NCBI GenBank assembly: GCA_964575455.1
Contig: CAZNRX010000007.1
Location: 1 to 64,000 of the forward strand
Direction: 5' to 3'
From: SKLM01 sp964575455
GTDB lineage: Bacteria > Chloroflexota > Anaerolineae > B4-G1
DNA length: 64,000 nt
Under the pieces are notes generated by a model. The model was given only the letters and a program-made list of their open reading frames with translations, had not been told where the DNA came from and searched no databases. Positions within the stretch are counted from its first letter, which is position 1, and every line of letters begins with the position of its first letter. A program made the position numbers and the translations under genes. Below are positions 26,168 to 33,128 of this stretch, in pieces.

Positions 26168-26741
26168 ACGCTTCTCCTTCCATCTGCTCCGCCAGAGCGC
26201 GTCGAGCACGATAGAGTCTTGATTTGACCGCGCTCACCGTCAGCTCCAGCGTCTCCGCGATCTCTTTGTAGGGATAGTCATACCAGTAATGCAGGGTTAT
26301 CGCCGCTCGGTCTGTGGGGGATAGGGTGCTCATAAGCTTCTGGATCCAGGCCTCCCGATCCCGATCGGTTACCACGGTCTCCGGGTTGGGGACCTTTCCC
26401 GACCAGGCGCTCGCCGTCCCGGCTGGCTCTGCGATCTCCTCCTTCAGCGGCATCCAGTCGATCCTCCGGCGTCTCAGCCGATCAATACAATAGTGAGAGG
26501 CGATGGAAAAGAGCCAGGTGTTGAAGGGCCGCCGCGGGTCGTAGCTATCAAGGTATCTGTAGGCCCTGATGAACGCCTCCTGAGCCGCATCCTCGGCTTC
26601 TGGCGCGTTCCCCAACATCCGATACGTTAGGTTGTATATAGGGTTCTGGTAGGCTTCCACCAAACGCCCGAAAGCCTCCTTGTCTCCCTCTCGAGCTGCC
26701 TCGATCCATCTTTCTTCGTCAGTCACTGGGTGGGATGCCAC
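26148..26741 (-). CDS. ECF (extracytoplasmic function) RNA polymerase sigma factor
   Basis: 197 residues. Region 2 spans residues about 20-90 (NLTYRMLGNAPEAEDAAQEAF then NTWLFSIASHYCIDRLR), and region 4 spans about 135-190 (LSPTDRAAITLHYWYDYPYKEIAE, then SAVKSRLYRARRAL). The start is GTG at 26741 with GGAG upstream. It heads a four-gene operon whose other members are membrane or surface proteins, which suggests control of an envelope-stress response. Confidence 0.93.
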   Translation of the reverse strand: MASHPVTDEERWIEAAREGDKEAFGRLVEAYQNPIYNLTYRMLGNAPEAEDAAQEAFIRAYRYLDSYDPRRPFNTWLFSIASHYCIDRLRRRRIDWMPLKEEIAEPAGTASAWSGKVPNPETVVTDRDREAWIQKLMSTLSPTDRAAITLHYWYDYPYKEIAETLELTVSAVKSRLYRARRALAEQMEGEAYALQTS

Positions 26742-26803
26742 CTACACGCTCCATGGGTCCTCTCTGTCTTCAGAATTCCGATGCCTGGCACTATGCACTA
26801 CGT

Positions 26804-26809
26804 ATTATA
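26804..26809 (-). promoter_or_regulatory. -10 box ahead of the sigma-factor operon
   Basis: A perfect TATAAT on the minus strand, about 60 bases before the GTG start. No good -35 hexamer lies at 16-18 bases, so it is a weak or activator-dependent promoter call. Confidence 0.45.
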
Positions 26810-26833
26810 GTCGATAAAGTTGCGGCCAAAAGC

Positions 26834-26873
26834 AAGGTGACCGGCACTTGTGGTTTGAAGTGCCGGTCACCTT
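26834..26873. terminator. perfect 16-bp inverted repeat between divergent operons
   Basis: Two perfect 16-base arms (AAGGTGACCGGCACTT) around an 8-base loop lie between the divergent sigma-factor and molybdenum-hydroxylase operons. It is symmetrical and T-poor. It could block read-through both ways, act as an operator or be a dispersed palindromic repeat; a GGTGCCTGGCAC-like sequence also occurs nearby at 26946-26953. Confidence 0.6.
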
Positions 26874-26876
26874 TGG

Positions 26877-26905
26877 TTGCCTAATGTCAGAATAGCGAGT
26901 ATACT
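26877..26905 (+). promoter_or_regulatory. promoter of the molybdenum hydroxylase operon
   Basis: TTGCCT (26877-26882) and TATACT (26900-26905) are 17 bases apart, about 85 bases before the ATG at 26990. The -35 box touches the right arm region of the 16-bp inverted repeat, so that repeat could control it. Confidence 0.6.
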
Positions 26906-26989
26906 TGTTGGATGGGTAAGGTGCCTAGCGTTGGACGGGTGAGGTGCCTGGCACGTTTACTCGCGTTCAATTGGGTCGAGGAGACAACT

Positions 26990-28456
26990 ATGTGGCAAGT
27001 GTATGACACCCCTACCAGTATCGACGACGCCCTGCGGCTTCTTGCTGAGCGCGGCCCCAAGGCTCGTATCATCGCCGGTGGGACCGATCTGTTGGTCGAG
27101 CTAAAGCGGGGCACTCTAGAGGCTGACAGCTTGATCGACATCACTCGCATCGGCGGGCTGAATCGCGTAGCGCTGGATGACGGACCTTCCGATTCACGCA
27201 TTCACATAGGGCCGACCGTGACGCACAACAGCGCTGTGGCCGCGGATCTGCTGTTCGAACGGGGATACCCGCTGGCATCAGCTTGCTGGCAGGTCGGCAC
27301 GCCGCAGCTGCGCAATCGCGGCACAATTGCGGGCAATCTGGTCACGGCATCCCCGGCCAACGACACGATCACGGCGCTCTGGGCTTTGGATGCCAGGCTG
27401 AGGTTGAGCAGCGTGGATGGCGAGAGGAAGCTCTCATTCCCCGATTTCTATCAAGGGGTGCGTCAGACGGCTTTGGCACCCTATGAGATGGTGACGGACA
27501 TCTCCTTCCCAGCCCTGCGGCCTAATCAGCGCGGTACGTTCGTGAAGCTGGCTCTGCGACGGGTACACGCGATCTCCGTGGTCAACGCGGCGGTCGTGCT
27601 CTCCTTCGATGAATCGACTGTCACTGGGGCTCGTATCGCGATGGGTAGTGTGGCCCCCACCGTGATTCGCGCGCGCGAGGCGGAGGGCGCTTTGGTGGGC
27701 AGGAAGCTGAGTGCGGAGAGTATCGAGAGAGCCGCGGAGTTGGCTGGGAGAGCGACGTCCTGTATCGACGACATCCGCTCGGGGGCCGATTATCGTCAGG
27801 AGGTCATCACGGTGTTGGTACGTCGTGCACTGGCGTCGCTCCGCGCCGGGGACGAGAAAGAGGCATATCCCGACGTGCCGGCGATGCTGTGGGGTACCAC
27901 GAGCGGCACTTACCCGCGCCTGGCAGGCAAGACGGTGTGTCACCATCGCGAGGGCCTTGAGCCGATTGAGTTTGTGGTCAACGGTGAGAACGTGGTCATA
28001 CAGGGAGCCAATCATAAGACGTTGCTGGAGATGCTGCGCCAGGACCTGGGCCTCACGGGAACGAAGAACGGCTGTGGCGAGGGGGAATGCGGCGCCTGCA
28101 CAGTCTGGATGGACGGGATCGCCGTGCTGGCCTGCCTGACGCCGGCGCCACGCGCCCACGGCACGCACATCGTCACCATTGAGGGGCTTCCGGGAGGGAC
28201 TGACGTCCTTACTGCAGATGGGCTTCACCCGGTGCAGCAGGCCTTCATCGACGAGGGTGCGGTCCAGTGCGGGTACTGCACTCCGGGGTTCGTGATGGCG
28301 GGGGCGAACTTGCTGGAGGAGATTCTGGAGCCCACGCGAGAGCAGATCGAGATTGGACTGAGCGGGAATCTGTGCCGCTGCACGGGCTACTACAAGATCG
28401 TGCGGGCCATTGAGAAGGCCGCGGGTTTTGATCCAGGCCTTCCTCTCGGGGAGTGA
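26990..28456 (+). CDS. xanthine-dehydrogenase-type FAD subunit fused to 2Fe-2S subunit
   Basis: 488-residue electron-transfer subunit of a molybdenum hydroxylase. FAD domain: IIAGGTDLLVELKRG near residue 30 and NRGTIAGNLVTASPAND near residue 110; the C-terminal flavoprotein lobe spans about 180-285. A linker leads to a plant-type 2Fe-2S domain from about 325 (CGEGECGACTVWMDG, then a later Cys) and a helical 2Fe-2S domain (QCGYCTPGF and LCRCTGYYKIV). The order FAD then FeS is the reverse of fused xanthine dehydrogenases. The start is the ATG at 26990 with GAGGAG upstream; the longer frame reads through promoter sequence. Works with the Mo subunit at 30603. Confidence 0.92.
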   Translation: MWQVYDTPTSIDDALRLLAERGPKARIIAGGTDLLVELKRGTLEADSLIDITRIGGLNRVALDDGPSDSRIHIGPTVTHNSAVAADLLFERGYPLASACWQVGTPQLRNRGTIAGNLVTASPANDTITALWALDARLRLSSVDGERKLSFPDFYQGVRQTALAPYEMVTDISFPALRPNQRGTFVKLALRRVHAISVVNAAVVLSFDESTVTGARIAMGSVAPTVIRAREAEGALVGRKLSAESIERAAELAGRATSCIDDIRSGADYRQEVITVLVRRALASLRAGDEKEAYPDVPAMLWGTTSGTYPRLAGKTVCHHREGLEPIEFVVNGENVVIQGANHKTLLEMLRQDLGLTGTKNGCGEGECGACTVWMDGIAVLACLTPAPRAHGTHIVTIEGLPGGTDVLTADGLHPVQQAFIDEGAVQCGYCTPGFVMAGANLLEEILEPTREQIEIGLSGNLCRCTGYYKIVRAIEKAAGFDPGLPLGE

Positions 28457-28471
28457 GAGCGTAAGGTGGGC

Positions 28472-28495
28472 GGCTTAGGCTTCGCACGCTTGGTG
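28472..28495. repeat. 21-bp GGCTTAG element, intergenic copy
   Basis: GGCTTAGGCTTCGCACGCT matches copies inside the UbiB kinase gene (38940) and the giant kinase gene (40324) with one or two changes. It lies just after the FAD/FeS stop and directly before a C-rich element. Confidence 0.7.
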
Positions 28496-28498
28496 CTT

Positions 28499-28537
28499 CA
28501 CCTCCCTCTTATCCCCCCCGGAGGGAGGGAAGGTGGC
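28499..28537. repeat. C-rich/GGAGGG element, intergenic copy
   Basis: Core CCCTCTTATCCCCCCC followed by GGAGGGAGGG, with flanking CACC and GGTG that pair. The same core occurs in frame inside three genes at 29075, 30866 and 38607. Here it is noncoding, which shows that the element exists independently of coding function. Confidence 0.8.
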
Positions 28538-28586
28538 GCTGTGGGCACGTGCAACGCACCGGTGAGGGGCGCGTCAGAAGGGTAGG

Positions 28587-30542
28587 ATGGAGAGGACCGT
28601 CCCCACCACCGGCAGTGAAGAGATCTCGCTCTACATGCGCACCTACTACTCCCTCCTGCGCACCACGGATGAGGTGCAGGTGCGCTCCTTCGTCGAATCA
28701 CATCTGGGCATGAACTCATCCCTACACGTGGGGGCTCGCGATAAGGTACCGGACGTCGCGGTGCTCATCTACTGCTCGCTGCGCCTTCCACACGCGATTC
28801 GGCAGACCAGGTTGGTGGTGATGGGGCAGTCGGAGCGCGTCTTCGCTCGCCGCGGGTACGACAAGGTCGAGGAGTGGAGGCCGGTTGGAGCCCCAGGCCG
28901 TCGCCGCCGCACGTTCTTTGACGGTCACGAGACGATGGCAGCCTTCATCGCCAGCGTCTCCGATATCGACGACCTCATTCCGATGTTGACCGCTTTCCAG
29001 ATTGAGTGGAACAAGATGTATCGGCGTCTGAAGGGTCACTCTCTATTGGAGAGATTGGAGGTACATCGCGATGTCCCCCCCTCTTATCCCCCCCAGAGGG
29101 GGGGAGGGAACACTCGCCCCCAGAGGGGGGGAGGGAACACTCGCCCCCAGAGGGACGGAGGGAACGCTCCCCCTCAAAGAGAGGTAGGGAATGCTCCCCC
29201 CGTCTTATTCCCCCCAGAGGGAGGGAGAGAAGCGCTGCGCCAAGAGATTGCAGAGGTGCTGGAGCTCAGCCTCGACGATCTAGGCCGCCTGGAATCGATC
29301 TGGGATGACCCGGGCCATTCGTTGTTCGATCTGCTGTGCGACGTGGGACGGGAGCCGAAGCAGTTCGCTGTGCGATTGTTGGCCGGCTCCCGGGTTGACT
29401 ATCGGAAGGCCACGCGGCACTGGTGGGGTTTCATCGCCGACGCGTCGCCGGTCGACTTGAGCGAAAGGCCGGTTTACTTCATCTCCAGCAATGTGCACAG
29501 CGTGGTGAATATGCTGTCCGGATTTGCGCTACGGCGCGAGAAGGAGCTGACACGCCATCTCCGAGAGAAAGGCGATCATGAGCTGGCGGGTGGGGTGTCA
29601 CCTGGAGAGTACGCTCGCATTCGCGATGGGGAGACCTCATCCCGGCTCGAGAATCTCCTCTACTTCATCCTCCGTGACTACATGGAGGTCCATCGCGACG
29701 ACGAGATATGGGATGAGCGGGAGGAAGAGGAGGCCCTGTGCGGCATCAGGCACATCGACAGCCACCACGTCTTTGACGTCGAGGCCCAGGTGATCGAGAT
29801 GTGCCGCCTGTGCCCGGATTGGCTCGACCCGCGGTTGCGAGTGCCGGAGCTGGATAGGGCCGATGCAGCCGCTATGCTTCCTGGGCTTCGTGAGAGCGAC
29901 GCCGTGATCGTCAACATCGACTACCCGCTGGGGATGGGAGCCTATCACATCCTTTCGCAGGTCGCTACAAGTGTCGATTCGCTTCGGGGCGTGTACAGCC
30001 TGGGCAAGGCCGCCACGCTCAACGGCCGCATCGGCGATGTGATGATCCCCTATGTCGTTCACGACGAGCACTCCCGCAATACGTATCTGTTCAACAACTG
30101 TTTCACCGCCGCCAGCGTGGCGCCCTATCTTGTCCACGGCACGACGCTCGACAATCAGAAGGCGATCAGTGTGCGAGGGACGTTTCTGCAGAACGAGCGC
30201 TATATGGATGTCTTCTACCGCGAGGGGTACACAGATATTGAGATGGAGGCCGGGCCATACCTCTCAGCTGTCTACGAGGCGGTGCGCCCCTCCCGCCATC
30301 CAACCAACGAGATCGTCACCCTCTACGCGGACACTGTGCCATTTGACGTCGGGATCATACACTACGCATCGGATACGCCGCTGGAGAAGGGCGGGTGGGA
30401 TCAACCGAGGAACCTCGGTGCACAACGTCTCTCTTACTTCGGCGTGGATTCCACGTATGCGGCCACCGTGGCCATCCTGCGCCGGGTGCTGTGGCTGGAG
30501 ACGCAGCGTGGGCAAGGGAAAGGTGCGTCGCATTGGGCTTAG
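28587..30542 (+). CDS. unrecognised 651-residue protein between the hydroxylase subunits
   Basis: I do not recognise this family. No signal peptide or membrane helix is evident; it appears soluble. Residues about 1-160 contain SEEISLYMRTYYSLLRTT and many Arg and acidic residues. Residues about 163-215 are a low-complexity insert encoded by the C-rich repeat, with a nine-residue unit (PQRGGGNTR) repeated. The rest has conserved-looking segments such as SSNVHSVVNMLSGF, NIDYPLGMGAYHIL, VHDEHSRNTYLFNNCF and FLQNERYMDVFYREGY. ATG with AGAAGG upstream. Its place between the FAD/FeS and Mo subunits suggests a role in the same pathway or in cofactor handling, without direct proof. Confidence 0.75.
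   Translation: MERTVPTTGSEEISLYMRTYYSLLRTTDEVQVRSFVESHLGMNSSLHVGARDKVPDVAVLIYCSLRLPHAIRQTRLVVMGQSERVFARRGYDKVEEWRPVGAPGRRRRTFFDGHETMAAFIASVSDIDDLIPMLTAFQIEWNKMYRRLKGHSLLERLEVHRDVPPSYPPQRGGGNTRPQRGGGNTRPQRDGGNAPPQREVGNAPPVLFPPEGGREALRQEIAEVLELSLDDLGRLESIWDDPGHSLFDLLCDVGREPKQFAVRLLAGSRVDYRKATRHWWGFIADASPVDLSERPVYFISSNVHSVVNMLSGFALRREKELTRHLREKGDHELAGGVSPGEYARIRDGETSSRLENLLYFILRDYMEVHRDDEIWDEREEEEALCGIRHIDSHHVFDVEAQVIEMCRLCPDWLDPRLRVPELDRADAAAMLPGLRESDAVIVNIDYPLGMGAYHILSQVATSVDSLRGVYSLGKAATLNGRIGDVMIPYVVHDEHSRNTYLFNNCFTAASVAPYLVHGTTLDNQKAISVRGTFLQNERYMDVFYREGYTDIEMEAGPYLSAVYEAVRPSRHPTNEIVTLYADTVPFDVGIIHYASDTPLEKGGWDQPRNLGAQRLSYFGVDSTYAATVAILRRVLWLETQRGQGKGASHWA
29075..29230. repeat. C-rich/GGAGGG element inside the 651-residue gene
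   Basis: About 156 bases, beginning with the shared CCCTCTTATCCCCCCC core. It then expands as roughly four 27-base units and ends with a second CCCCCC-AGAGGGAGGGAG core. The length keeps the reading frame, and the product is a Pro/Arg/Gly/Asn-rich loop. Confidence 0.85.
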
Positions 30543-30554
30543 CGGCTGGCGCTT

Positions 30555-30569
30555 GGCACGTGCAACGCA
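30555..30569. repeat. GGCACGTGCAACGCA repeat, second of two copies
   Basis: This exact 15-mer also occurs at 28544-28558, so it flanks the 651-residue gene on both sides (before its start, after its stop). It contains the palindrome GCACGTGC. It may mark an inserted cassette or be part of the intergenic repeat family. Confidence 0.5.
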
Positions 30570-30602
30570 GCGTTGTGAGCCGCTGGAGATGAGGGATTCA
30601 CT

Positions 30603-33011
30603 ATGACTACGTTTGTTGGACAGTCCGCCGCTCGCTTGGATGCGCGCGCCAAGGTCACGGGCGAGGCAAAGTACCCCGGCGATTTCGCTATGGAGGGTAT
30701 GCTCCACGCCAAGATCCTCTTTGCCGGTCGGCCGCACGCTCGGGTGTTGAGCATCGACACGTCCGAAGCGGAGGATGTGCCGGGCGTGGTAGCGATCTTC
30801 ACGGCCAGAGACGTGCCGGTGAACGAGTATGGCCTGCAGACGCGGGATCAACCGGTGCTGTGTGGCCCCCCCCCTCTTGTCCCCCCCGGAGGGAGGGAGG
30901 ATAGTGGCCCCTCTTCTCGTAACCCCCCTGGAGGGAGGGAGGATGGTGGTTCCCTCTCTCTTAACTCCCACGGAGGGAGCCCCCCCCTCGTATCCCCCCC
31001 GGAGGGAGGGAGGGAGGTGCCAGGAACTGATGTGGTCCGCTTCGTCGGTGATCAGGTGGCTCTTGTGGTGGCGGAGAGCGAGGAGGCTGCTGCCCGCGCT
31101 CGAGGTCGGATCCACGTCGAGTATGAGGAATTGCCTTTCGTGACCGATCCCTTCCGAGCTCTTGAGCCAGACGCGCCGCAGCTCCACCCTGACCGACAGC
31201 CGAATGAAAGCCATCCGGAGTTGAGCACCGAGGGTAATCTCATCTGCCATCATCAGATCCGCAAGGGCGACATGGACGCCGGGTGGGAGGCCGCGGACAT
31301 CGTTGTCGAGGGTGAGTACCGAACGCCCGCTCAGGAGCACGCCTATCTGCAGCCGGAGGCTGGTCTCTCTTACATCGACGATCAGGGTCGTGTCACGGTG
31401 GTGGTGGCCGGCCAATGGACGTGGGAGGATCAACAGCAGATCGCACACGCACTGGACCTACCACCAGAGCAGGTCCGAGTGATCTACCCGGCCATCGGAG
31501 GTGCCTTTGGTGGGCGCGAGGATATGTCCGTGCAGATCGTGCTGGCTCTGGCGGCCCATCGTCTGCAGCGCCCGGTCAAGATCGTCTGGAGCCGCGAGGA
31601 ATCGATCGAGGGGCACTGCAAGCGGCATGCGATGTGGTTCCACTGCAAATGGGGCGCCACCCGGGAGGGAAAGCTGGTCGCCGCCGAGGTTCGAGTGATC
31701 GCCGATGGGGGCGCTTACTGCTACACCACCAACAAGGTGCTGGGCAACACAGCGATTACGTGCACGGGTCCCTACGAGTTTCCAAACGTCAAAGTTGACG
31801 TGGACGGCGTCTATACCAACAATCCACCGGCCGGGGCCTTCCGGGGCTTTGGAGCGCCGCAAGGCATCTTCGCTGCCGAGATGCAGATGAACAAACTGGT
31901 GGCCAAAATGGTTGGGGCGCTGGACGTGGACCCGGTTGGGCTGCGGGTCAAGAACTTGCTGCGTGATGACTCCCTGACCACGGTGCGCACCCCGCTGCCG
32001 GGTGGCGTCAGCCTGGTGGAGGTCACCCGGCGCTGTGCCCGTGCCATCGGATGGAAGCAGACGGATGAGGAGGCGCCTGAGGCGCCATCGGGGTCGTCAG
32101 CGGCAGACACCCGCGAAGCGATTCGCAGTAAGCCCGACAGCGGCATTGGGCTGGCCGTTGGCTTCAAGAACGTCGGATTCTCCTTCGGGTATCAGGAGAG
32201 TTGCTGTGCCAGGATCGAGCTGCAGGGTGAGGAGGAGATCGAGCGAGCTACCGTCAGCATTGGAAGTGCCGACGTGGGGCAGGGGGCTCATACCGTGATC
32301 CGGCAGATGGCGGCTGAGGCGCTTGACGTACCGTTGACGCGGGTGCGCATGGAGACATCGGACACGGGTACCAGCCCAGGCAGTGCCGGCTCCACGTCCG
32401 CATCCCGGATGACCTTCATGGCGGGCAACGCTGTGCGGAAGGCAGCGGGGGAGGTGCTGAACCGCTGGCGGAAGGGAGAGCGTCCGGCCATCACCGAGCA
32501 GACCTATCTGGCCCCAAGCACCACGCATTTTGATCCAGAGACGGGCGAGGGTCTGCCCAATTTCGCCTACGGGTACGTGGCGCAGGCCGTGGAGGTCGCG
32601 GTCGATGTGGAAACCGGCGAATTGGAGATCCGACGCGTCGTCTGCGTCGATGACGTGGGCAAGGCGGTCAATCCTCAGCAGGTTGAAGGGCAGATTGAGG
32701 GGGGTGTGGCGCAGGCGGTGGGCTGGGCCACGTGTGAGAACTTCATCACCGACGAGGGACGCGTGCTCACGCCACATCTGAGCACGTATCTGATCCCCAC
32801 CATCGCCGACGTGCCGCGAAGCGTTGAATCGATCGTCGTGGAGAATCCAGATCCTTGCGGCCCCTGGGGTGTGCGCGGGATGGGTGAGATGCCCTTCATC
32901 CCCCTGGCCCCGGCCCTGGTCGCTGCCGTCCACGACGCGACTGGGGTGTGGATTGACGAGCTACCGCTGACCCCAGAGCGCGTGCTATGCGCCTTGAAGG
33001 GTCGTTCGTAG
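30603..33011 (+). CDS. molybdenum-binding subunit of a xanthine-dehydrogenase-type hydroxylase
   Basis: 802-residue catalytic subunit. N-terminal Ald_Xan_dh domain (about 15-170), then the molybdopterin domain with GAFGGRED near 300, AFRGFGAPQG near 415, SADVGQGAHTVIRQMA near 560 and RGMGEMPFIPLAP near 762, whose Glu is the usual catalytic base. The AFRGFG loop is of the xanthine/aldehyde type, and the AYxCSFR loop of form I CO dehydrogenase is absent. Residues about 88-139 are a repeat-encoded insert before DVVRFVGDQVAL. Substrate is probably a purine or N-heterocycle, which would fit the nucleoside hydrolases in the window, but this link is inference. Confidence 0.9.
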   Translation: MTTFVGQSAARLDARAKVTGEAKYPGDFAMEGMLHAKILFAGRPHARVLSIDTSEAEDVPGVVAIFTARDVPVNEYGLQTRDQPVLCGPPPLVPPGGREDSGPSSRNPPGGREDGGSLSLNSHGGSPPLVSPPEGGREVPGTDVVRFVGDQVALVVAESEEAAARARGRIHVEYEELPFVTDPFRALEPDAPQLHPDRQPNESHPELSTEGNLICHHQIRKGDMDAGWEAADIVVEGEYRTPAQEHAYLQPEAGLSYIDDQGRVTVVVAGQWTWEDQQQIAHALDLPPEQVRVIYPAIGGAFGGREDMSVQIVLALAAHRLQRPVKIVWSREESIEGHCKRHAMWFHCKWGATREGKLVAAEVRVIADGGAYCYTTNKVLGNTAITCTGPYEFPNVKVDVDGVYTNNPPAGAFRGFGAPQGIFAAEMQMNKLVAKMVGALDVDPVGLRVKNLLRDDSLTTVRTPLPGGVSLVEVTRRCARAIGWKQTDEEAPEAPSGSSAADTREAIRSKPDSGIGLAVGFKNVGFSFGYQESCCARIELQGEEEIERATVSIGSADVGQGAHTVIRQMAAEALDVPLTRVRMETSDTGTSPGSAGSTSASRMTFMAGNAVRKAAGEVLNRWRKGERPAITEQTYLAPSTTHFDPETGEGLPNFAYGYVAQAVEVAVDVETGELEIRRVVCVDDVGKAVNPQQVEGQIEGGVAQAVGWATCENFITDEGRVLTPHLSTYLIPTIADVPRSVESIVVENPDPCGPWGVRGMGEMPFIPLAPALVAAVHDATGVWIDELPLTPERVLCALKGRS
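30866..31018. repeat. C-rich/GGAGGG element inside the Mo subunit gene
   Basis: About 153 bases (51 codons) with the shared CCCTCTTGTCCCCCCC core, three GGAGGGAGGGAGG-type blocks and a terminal second core. It interrupts a conserved part of the first domain without breaking the frame, adding Pro/Gly/Ser-rich residues with recurrent PPxGGRE. Confidence 0.87.
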
Positions 33012-33098
33012 TCAGACACGCAGCCGTGCGGAGTGCTGTCCAACCGCAATGGTTCTCGTGGTTGGTAGTCAGGCACGGAGCCGCGCGGAGTGCCGTCC
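33009..33098. repeat. 33-bp direct repeat, two copies 57 bases apart
   Basis: Copies at 33009-33041 and 33066-33098 begin TAGTCAG and agree at 29 of 33 positions. The first copy includes the Mo subunit stop codon, so the duplication reaches the gene end. Function unknown. Confidence 0.7.
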
Positions 33099-33128
33099 GT
33101 ATATTGAAGGTACTGAAGGCAATTCACT

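Noticed and set aside
28587..30542. sequencing error or frameshift at the C-rich tract of the 651-residue gene
   Set aside because: The frame is open on both sides, and two other genes carry similar in-frame tracts; read-level confirmation is still impossible here.
30603..33011. form I CO dehydrogenase large subunit
   Set aside because: The AYxCSFR active-site loop is missing; the AFRGFG form is of the xanthine/aldehyde type.
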